Part shown: one piece after another, positions 56,732 to 64,000 of the stretch | Position numbering within the stretch: position 1 is the stretch's first letter | Layout of the letters: each line of letters opens with the position of its first letter | From: Euleptes europaea | Lineage: Eukaryota; Chordata; Lepidosauria; Squamata; Sphaerodactylidae | Reading direction: 5' to 3' | DNA: 64,000 bases | Assembly (NCBI RefSeq): GCF_029931775.1 | Contig: NC_079317.1 | Span: forward strand, 70,525,895-70,589,894 | Notes under the pieces: generated by a model | Told to the model about the DNA's origin: nothing | The model's database searches: none | What the model saw: only the letters and a program-made list of their open reading frames with translations | Made by a program: the position numbers and the translations under genes

Positions 56732-57785
56732 AGGAGCTGTGGCTCAGTGGTAGAGCATCTGCTTGGCATGCAGAAGGCCCCAGTGATCTTCGATCCTGTG
56801 ATCTTCAGTATGTTCTTGTAGGCTTGAAGAGGGGAGTGGTGGACGTGTTCATGGAGGAAAGGGGTATTCATGGCTACTAGTTACAATGGGTGGAGGCCCC
56901 TGGTTGGCCGCTGTGTGAACAGACTGCTGGGCTTGATGGGCCTTGGTCTGATCCAGCATTGCCTTTCTTATGTTCTTAATCCCCGGCATCTCCAGGGAAA
57001 GGGACTAGGCAAGTAGGTGATGTGAATAGACCTCTGCCTGAGATCCTGGAGATGGATGGACTCAATAAAGAAAGCCAATTTTCAAACTGTTTAGACCCTT
57101 CTCCGGAAGCCTGGTGACGGGTCGCATTTTTGGTGGGTGGTGGATCAAAAGGATATTATGCATTTTGTAATTTTGATTATATCAAGTAGATTATATAATT
57201 GATATTCTTTTGTATTTTCTCTTTATTATTGTATTTGTTTGTTTTGTTTTATGTGTTTATGTTATAAAAATATATATATATAAAAGAAATAAAAAAAATA
57301 AAGGACGCCACAGCCCTCAATTTGCAAGATCTGAGCAAGACTGTCAAAGATAGGACATTTTGGAGGACTTTCACTCACAGGGTCGCCATGATTCGGAGGC
57401 GACTTGACGGCACTTAACGCACACACAGTTAAAATGGATACTAGGCATGATGCATGCCTATTCTCTCCAGGATCAGAGGAGCCTGCCTATTATCTTGGGT
57501 GCTGTGGAACACAGGCAGGACGGTGCTGCTGCAGTCGTCTTGTTTGGGGGCTTCCTAGAGGCGCCTGGTTGGCCATTGTGTGAACAGACTGCTGGACTTG
57601 ATGGACCTTGGTCTGATTGAGCAGGGCAGTTCTTATGTTCTTAATCCCCGGCATCTCCAGGTAAAGGGACTAGGCAAGTAGGTGATGTGAATAGACCTCT
57701 GCCTGAGATCCTAGAGAGCCACTGCTGGTCAGAGTAGACAATACTGACTTTGATGGACCAAGGGTCCTTCATGTGTTCATGTGTT
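56732..57785 (+). mobile_element. Nested SINE complex in LTO1 intron 1
   Basis: A tRNA-Ala-like SINE (GCTCAGTGGTAGAGCATCTG, 56740-) is interrupted by a second unit (CTTGATGGGCCTTGGTCTGA, to 56975) and resumes as CCCCGGCATCTCCAGG. The second unit plus the resumed SINE (about 56866-57047) recurs at about 57425-57785, with the BovB copy between. This is a local duplication. Confidence 0.6.
57048..57423 (+). mobile_element. BovB/RTE LINE 3' end with a nested insertion
   Basis: Pieces 57048-57075 and 57303-57423 (ending GCGACTTGACGGCACTTAAC) are split by about 227 bp of AT-rich sequence with an A-rich 3' end. Flanks AATAAAGAAAGCCA and AATAAAGGACGCCA are a 14-bp target duplication with two changes. 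Confidence 0.65.
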
Positions 57786-59547
57786 CAATGAGCCCAAGAG
57801 CACCCAGTGAGCTTCATGGCCAAGTAGAGCTTTACTGGGTGTCGTTGGACTCGTTGCATTACAATTGGCCTTGTACTAAATATATAAGTAATATCCATTA
57901 CCTGCACACATACACACTCTCCAGGGAGCGGCCATAGTATTTCAGATGCGGAAAGTTTATTTCTTGTCATCTCGTGCAGAGAAAGGGCTTTCTCATCACT
58001 CGAGATCCCTGGAGGTAGATGGATGTATCAGTGCCTGACTCAGGATAAATCAGCTGCACATGTAAAATATTCACTTTGGGATCTTGTTGCTAAGGCCATT
58101 TGGCCTTTGTGGGAAAGACAGATTGTGGGAGGACCAGGCTCAGGTGACTGCTGCCATTCTTATTCTTCCCAGTTTTCCTGGCGTTATTAGCTGCATGTCA
58201 AATTCCACACGTGCAGTTTATTCAGGCAGATGCAGTTTTTAGTTGTAGGATTTCTGCCTGTGATGCTTCTGTTGAAAAAAAAGGGGGGGGAACCCAGAGG
58301 TAACAACCCAGAATTATGCTCATTACAAACTCACGGGCAGCCTGAGCCTTGTTTTCTTCCTCAATTCTCTAATTTGTAAAATAGAAATACTAGTGATTTT
58401 TGTCACAAAGATAGTAAAGTACTGTGTTGCTTCTTGTTTAGTGATCTACTGATTTCCATTTTCAATAGTAATAGCTCTGGGGCTGGGTTACTTTAATTTA
58501 TAGGAACACTTCATAAACAATTTGAAGATTTCTGAGACTGCTGGGTTCAGTAAACTACGGTTAAAAACCAATTGATGAGAAAGGAAGAGGTGCAAGCTAA
58601 GGAGAAGGAAAAGGGTTTTGGGGAGGTTGTATATGAGTGTAATGCCATTTGTGTGAATTCTGCAAACTGGCTTTTGATATTGCTTATGACTCCAATGTGT
58701 AAAGAATATCAGCCTTGTGATCCGTACCTGCATAAGTTCACTGAATTAAAAGTAAGCTTTCAGATGCTGTGTTTACAAGCTAACCTTAATCAATTTGAGA
58801 TTTATCATGTTTCAGTCAATTTTTTAAAATTATAGGATTTCTTCATATATTAAATTTATACTCCTATCTACTCCTTTAGTAAAGCTGCTCTGTGTATAGT
58901 TCTTATGTGTTGTAGTAAGCTGAAATGAAAGAGAATGAAATACTATTAACAGGATGTTTATTTATTTTTTTATTTTTCAAATTTCTGAATGTCTGTATGG
59001 TTTTGCACTGTTGCTATAATGCCAACTCAGTGTCACAGATTGTAAAGTTGTGCTCACTTCGAGGTGGCTATTGTAGACACTTAAGTGTTGATGCAACAAA
59101 ACAAAGCTGGAAATATTTGAAAGGCTTTGTTATACCAGGATCCCTTTCTAACTCTCTCTTTTTAATTTAATTTAATTTTCTTCAAGTTCTTAGTTTTAAA
59201 AGTTGGAAAAAGTTTTACAGAGGGTAGGCTTTACTTATTGAATCACTTGCTGCAGTATTTTATCTAAAGAGGCAGTCATGAAAAGGAAAAGCTCATGGTG
59301 GGTAAGCTGCTTTCCTCTGTAACATTCTTTTCACCCAACAAGCCACCTGTTGACAAATCTCCAGTAGTGTATGACAGCCAGGGCTGTTGGGAGAGTTGAT
59401 ATGCCTTGGTTTTATGCTTAAGGAAGTGAGATACACATGCACATACAAATAAAATTGAGTTTATGTTGTCTGCTTATGGTTTAAATCAGGGCTTTTCAGC
59501 TTAGCTGGGCAAATGAGCCAATAATAAGAATGCTTCTCTCATTACAG

Positions 59548-59653
59548 ATTTCATGGTGAAGGCTACCAAGAGGGCTATGTTGAAGGAACTCATGCTGGTA
59601 CCATTGAAGGAAGACAATATGGAATACAACAGGGTGCCAAAATTGGCTTAGAA
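59548..59653 (+). CDS. LTO1: LTO1 coding exon 2 (deca-GX3 motif)
   Basis: Acceptor ATTACAG, donor GTATGTG at 59654. Reads FHGEGYQEGYVEGTHAGTIE then GRQYGIQQGAKIGLE. Together with the start of exon 3 this makes ten glycines spaced every four residues, the deca-GX3 motif of LTO1/YAE1 proteins, which mediates LTO1-YAE1 pairing. Human has FHGEGYREGYEEGSSLGVME at the same place. Confidence 0.96.
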
Positions 59654-59970
59654 GTATGTGACAAAACTAAAACTTCTTTTTTGGTAATTACTCTGATAAT
59701 GCATAAGGAGCATAATAAAGTTTGATTCACAAATTGAATTTCACTGTAGCTGGATCTATTGAAGCTCCATACAGAATATGTACTGCAGTAACAAGCTCAT
59801 GATGATACAGAATAATTTATACTTGAGTTGAGTGTAATTCTTAAGCTGTCCTCCAGTAAAGTCTGTGTGCCCTTGCTGGATTTCTTGGTCATTCTTTTAA
59901 GTTAATATCCAGAGGAAATTATCGTACTAGAATAAAGGAAAATTTTAATTGACCTTTTTCAAATATATAG

Positions 59971-60041
59971 ATTGGATCATACCTTGGCTTTTCAATGACA
60001 TGGCTGGGATTGCTTCATAAACACTCAGATGATAAACACAG
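59971..60041 (+). CDS. LTO1: LTO1 coding exon 3
   Basis: 71-bp exon between TATATAG and GTAAGA. Reads IGSYLGFSMTWLGLLHKHSD then DKH plus two bases (phase 2). The first residues complete the deca-GX3 glycine ladder. Human: IGCYQGFAFAWKCLLHSC. Confidence 0.93.
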
Positions 60042-60457
60042 GTAAGATGAAGAAAGAAAGCCAGTGCTTACCTATGGTCTCACTTTTCATGGGTTTGGTT
60101 CAGTTTGTTTCCTAGAATGGATGATTCATTTTTTGAGGAATTTAAAAAAACACACATCTAAAATGAAGCAAAGCTTTCATAACAGAAGATCAATAGGGAG
60201 GCAGTTAACCCCTTAAGATGTATAGTAAAGTCGCCATGTTGCTAGGAGATGGTGGGGGAGGCTTGTGGAGACTGTCAACCTTGCTCACCAATGCTGATGG
60301 TATCAGCATTTAAGGTCCCAGAATCGCCATATTAGTTCTGCCAGTACAATGTCATAAACCCTGTTTGGGGGACATTGGGGAAGTGTTACACCTGTAGAAG
60401 CATTCAGGAACAAACTTCTGAAGATTTCAACTTTGTGAATGGTTGAGCAGTTTAACA

Positions 60458-60680
60458 GCCAGCTTGATATGGGGGTTAAAGTGTGGGACTAGGATCTGGG
60501 AGACTCTGGTTCCAATTCCCACTGTCCCATGGAAGCTCACTGGGTGACCTTGGGCCAGTCGCTCTCTCTCAGCCTAACCTACCTCACAGGCTTGCTATGG
60601 GGATAAAACAGAGGAAGGGAGATTGATATATGCCACCCTGAGTACCTTGGAGAAAGGTTGGAATAAGAGTATACTAAATA
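60458..60680 (+). mobile_element. Sauria-type SINE in LTO1 intron 3
   Basis: Head ATGGGGGTTAAAGTGTGGGA, GTGACCTTGGGCCAGTCGCT, tail TTGGAGAAAGGTTGGAATAA. Confidence 0.75.
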
Positions 60681-61802
60681 GATTATTTGCAGGTGGTTAC
60701 CCTTGATCCTCTTTAAAAAAAAATACTAAAAATGAACAAGGATGTTTGTTCAGTTGACTCTTATTGGTTACCTTAAATTTGTTTGCTGACATCAGAACTG
60801 GAACCATTTGGATTACTGAACTCTTCTTAAAAAGAGGGGCTAACTCAGTCCCTCTCTGGGTTTGTCTTGATGCTGGTCTGGCCGAATTCCATCAGCTTAT
60901 GTGTAGCATTTTGGAACTGACTGCCAATAAGTACGATGTGGATATCGTTTTCATTTCCCCCTCTGATATGGGGTGGTTCTTAATTGGCAGGAATCCACTG
61001 CTTGACATTTGAGAGGTGAGGTCACATGTGAAAGAGTATCAGCGCTCTTTCACATATGAGCATTCTCTGGACATTCTCTTCATGTCAAGCAAAAGGAAGC
61101 CTGGCTGTTCCAGCAAGTGCCAGCTTGCTAAATAAAGGTATTTACTTGTGAGTTACAGTTGGCAGTTGACCTCTGCTGACTGTCAGTACTTTGGAAACAC
61201 AATGCAAATGTGGCACACGCCTCTTACTTGGAGTCTTCTTAGGTAACCAGTGCCCAAAAATAGCATTCTGAAAGCTTAAACAAAAATATAAATATATGAC
61301 AAAAGACTAAAAATAGGTCTGATGCTGAAGACCTGGGCTTGCCAAAGTATTTTTAACTTTATCTAAAATAACTGGCATGTTCTGTACCACTACTCCCAGT
61401 GAAGTTTAAAGCCCTCCTCCAGCCTAAGGGGCCTTCTTTCAGTTCAAGTGTTTTCTTGTTTTGTTTTGTTCTTTTTGTATTTTTTCTCCAAAAGGAGAGC
61501 CACTGAAGTTGGAGGAAGGCTTCCTGCTTTGCCGAGTGGAATGGTAAGAGTACATGCCATTATATCTAAGCTAGAGTCATTCAGTAAAGGATGGGAGAAT
61601 GGACATCAGTTCTACCTGGAGTCACTAGAGCATTGCTTAGTGACAGCCTTTTGATTTCTATTATCTTCACATGTGCCCCTGTTCCATTTAAGAGACAATG
61701 TAAAGAACTAGGGCTATGATTATGCATTGTTGCGGTGATATACAACTCACATAAATCTGGCTGTTTCATGTGTCTGAGCTGATTTATATGATAATGGGGT
61801 TA

Positions 61803-62108
61803 TTTATTTATTTAGGAAATTTGTGTGCAGCCTTTCCAGATCCACTCCAGGAGGCTCACCACAATAAAACAGGATCAATCAAGGCAATAAAACAGTTTGG
61901 TGAAACAATTAATGCAATAAAATAAGTCAATAGAGTAGTGAAACCAGTAGAGTAAATAAATAAAACAGGTTTAACAAAACAAAACAAGCCACTTAAAATA
62001 TCCAGGGCATAAAAATACTTAAAGCAAACAGAGCAGTCTAAAATTATATTCATAGGCCTCAAGCTAGCAGCTGCCCATAAAACATCTAAAAAGAACTGCA
62101 CTAGTTAG
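61803..62108 (-). mobile_element. LINE 3' remnant
   Basis: Plus strand starts TTATTTATTTAGGAAATTTG and continues with A-rich AATAAAACAGG text, the complement of a (TAAA)n-ended LINE 3' UTR. Confidence 0.4.
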
Positions 62109-62687
62109 CACGGCTAATGTCATGGCGCTCTGATTCCAATTGTTTGGGCCAGTGGCATACTCTTTCCTATATTAGCCCTTAGAAAGGGGTAAGGGTAGTA
62201 TGAGTATCATTTTCCTAGCTTGCATGGCTGGGGAAACGATGCCATGTGCAAATAAGCCACATAAAACTTCCCGCAATGCAGTGATGCTGTGTGAACTGGC
62301 GCCAAAAAAGTCATGACTGGCTGTGAGGAAATAGTTTTGAGTTGTCTAGCATGTCCATTTGATCTGGTTTACTAAAATGAGTAGCCGTAGTAGAAGGGAG
62401 CGGAGTGACGGAAGCCATTGTTTCAAGGTATCATGGATGCATACTGAATACTAGTGTGTCTTTCTCTTTATGATTAGGTGGAGATTTAGTATATGTGTTT
62501 ATTGTCTTGTACACTTCTAATAGGACGACTGGACCAAAGTTCCTTTCCTATATCACCCTAACCTATATTAAAAGTTGTTGTGATGAGGGAAACGGGGGGA
62601 GGGGAGACCAAATATAGTACAATGATCTCCTTGGAGAGCTGGAAATTTTCAAATTCAGATATCTGATGCAATTTTATATTTTTACAG

Positions 62688-62805
62688 TAAAAAAATAAAG
62701 GTGCTAGAGTCATTAATAGAGTTGATCCAGAAATTTCCTCATCAGAACCCAACTTACGACAGACTTCAAGAAGACCTGGACAGGATCAGGGGAAGATTTA
62801 AACAG
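62688..62805 (+). CDS. LTO1: LTO1 coding exon 4
   Basis: Acceptor TTTTTACAG, donor GTTGGT. After a split serine codon it reads KKIKVLESLIELIQKFPHQN then PTYDRLQEDLDRIRGRFKQ. This is almost colinear with human RKMKVLESLIGMIQKFPYDD. The donor GTTGGT is weak but conserved in position and phase. A tRNA-derived SINE begins 19 bp after it. Confidence 0.96.
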
Positions 62806-62823
62806 GTTGGTAATCAGTTTTAG

Positions 62824-63116
62824 AGCCCCGTAGCGCAGAGTGGTAAGCTGCAGTACTGCAGACCAAGCTCTGCTCACGACCTGTATTCGATCCCGACGGT
62901 AGTTGGTTTCAGGTAGCCGGCTCAAGGTTGACTCAGCCTTCCATCTTTCCGAGGTCGGTAAAACGAGTACCTAGCTTGCTGGGGGTAAAGGGAAGATGAC
63001 TGGGGAAGGTACTGGCAAACCACCCCGTAAACAAAGTCTAGTAAACGACGGGATGTGACGTCACCCCATGGGTCAGGAATGACCCGGTGTTTGCACAGGA
63101 GACCTTTACCTTTTTA
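62824..63116 (+). mobile_element. tRNA-derived SINE in LTO1 intron 4
   Basis: GAGCCCCGTAGCGCAGAGTG head with B-box-like GTATTCGATCCCGAC, tail GAGACCTTTACCTTTTT. Starts 19 bp after the exon 4 donor. Confidence 0.75.
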
Positions 63117-63493
63117 ATCAGTTTTAAGGATGGAACCGAAGGAGTATGTACTTTATAATAAGAGTAACAAGTACTGCCCAAGTACTCAAAGGGTATCACT
63201 TTAAGGAATTTGAGCAAGGATGGTAAAATAATGCAATTTGGTAGTATCCTCGTATGCAGGATGAGGGGCTGAGGCTTGGAGAGTGTTGCTTGTCTGAGGA
63301 CTCTTGGTGAATTCATTGCAGTGGCAAGAGTCACAACTTGTGAGTCATAGCTCAGTCTTGTAGTTCCAGCTCTTGCGTACTGTTTGTATGGAATAAGAAT
63401 TCAATTATAACATTACGTAGTTGAGGAATAAACAGGGATGGTGGGAACACGATAAACTTGATAAAGAAATTGACACGTCTCTTTTCTTTTCAG

Positions 63494-63562
63494 GTTTGCT
63501 CACTGCTACATGTATCATCTGACTTCAGGCTTAGCAGGGAAGGATCTGCGCTTTCATTTTGA
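63494..63562 (+). CDS. LTO1: LTO1 coding exon 5 (C-terminus)
   Basis: 23 codons including TGA at 63560-63562. Reads VCSLLHVSSDFRLSREGSAL then SF. The last three residues LSF fit the C-terminal tripeptide that CIA client adaptors use to bind the targeting complex, and human LTO1 also ends LSF. The five exons total 414 bases, 137 residues, the same length as human LTO1. Confidence 0.96.
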   Translation, partial: VCSLLHVSSDFRLSREGSALSF

Positions 63563-64000
63563 AATCGGCATGAATGGAGAAGAAATCTTTACCTGGATTT
63601 AATAACTGGTTAAGTCTCCTAAAAAAAAAAGAGCAGCTGGAGTCTGAAAGAATATTTTGCCACAGAGAGGAAAGCTGATTTTTCTGCAGTGGTGACAATA
63701 GAAAGCTACCTTTGGGACCTCATCCTTTTCCTGTTTGAATTGCAACACCGGTGTGTGTTCCTGCATAACAATTTAATGAACAGTTTGATTTTGTGTCTTT
63801 TAGATATCGTGAGGAACTGTGATTAATTGGTATCTGGCACGAATACAACTGGTGTGCTGTGTTCCTGGGTGTCCATTAGTCCTCGCACCCTCCTGCTTTC
63901 ATGCATGGTGCTTGACTGAAAATTTCCCGGTTTGATCAAGTGCCAGCTCACCATGGGGTGTAAATGCAAGGGGACCGTGTGAATTGGAGTTCGTTCCCCG
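63563..64000 (+). other. LTO1: LTO1 3' UTR (start)
   Basis: Non-coding sequence following the LTO1 stop up to the window edge. No AATAAA is present, so the transcript probably ends outside the window. Confidence 0.5.

Larger units (their letters stand above)
56546..59547 (+). other. LTO1: LTO1 intron 1
   Basis: Begins GTACGG and ends ATTACAG. The first 1.2 kb is a stack of tRNA-Ala-like SINE, a second SINE-like unit and an interrupted BovB tail, partly duplicated (see separate entries). From 57790 to 59547 I see no gene or clear repeat. Confidence 0.8.
60042..62687 (+). other. LTO1: LTO1 intron 3
   Basis: Contains a Sauria-type SINE (60458-60680) and an A-rich minus-strand LINE remnant (61803-62108). 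The remaining sequence shows nothing recognisable. Confidence 0.8.

Noticed and set aside
1-64000. CRISPR arrays, operons, prokaryotic signals, or a defence system
   Set aside because: The DNA is vertebrate: spliced genes, SINEs and LINEs. Short direct repeats here are minisatellites or duplicated transposons.

Overview
The window is vertebrate genomic DNA from a squamate reptile, possibly a gecko. The evidence is the repeat content: Sauria-type tRNA SINEs, 5S rRNA-headed SINEs with a BovB tail, BovB (RTE) LINE 3' ends, hAT and Harbinger-like MITEs, and Penelope-like foldback elements. The species cannot be named from sequence alone. There is no bacterial, viral or CRISPR content.

Three host genes lie on the + strand in the order FGF4 - FGF19 - LTO1 (ORAOV1), the conserved amniote cluster next to CCND1 (human 11q13). 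FGF4 enters from the left: exon 1 is outside the window, exon 2 is 683-786 and coding exon 3 is 6228-6404. FGF19 is complete: exons 42422-42656, 43943-44046 and 50636-50968, encoding 223 residues. LTO1 is complete: five coding exons from 56496 to 63562, encoding 137 residues. All splice sites are GT/AG and phases agree. FGF4 and FGF19 encode secreted signals (a developmental paracrine FGF and the endocrine bile-acid FGF). LTO1 is an unrelated Fe-S assembly adaptor that stays in the block by synteny.

Layout: 1-6404 FGF4 3' half; 6405-about 11700 probable FGF4 3' UTR and flank; about 11700-41100 a 30-kb intergenic desert filled by transposon copies, with one complex repeat-free block at about 12960-13760; 41100-44100 a compact, heavily invaded region around FGF19 exons 1-2; 44050-50635 FGF19 intron 2; 50969-about 52740 FGF19 3' UTR; 52740-56100 intergenic; 56150-56650 the CpG-rich LTO1 promoter; 56546-63493 LTO1 introns; 63563-64000 LTO1 3' UTR.

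The most notable observations are these. (1) A 993-bp hAT element (31565-32557, exact 8-bp target duplication) carries a copy of the first coding exon of a phosphorylase kinase alpha subunit gene (PHKA) with its splice donor. (2) A 141-bp foldback retroelement with an exact 10-bp target duplication sits in the FGF19 5' UTR, its duplication ending 11 nt before the start codon. (3) Two foldback families, seven copies in all, carry hammerhead-ribozyme-like cores and are flanked by 9-13 bp target duplications. (4) FGF19 has lost both cysteines of the first disulfide seen in human FGF19. (5) There is an exact 48-bp inverted repeat at 16818-16984.
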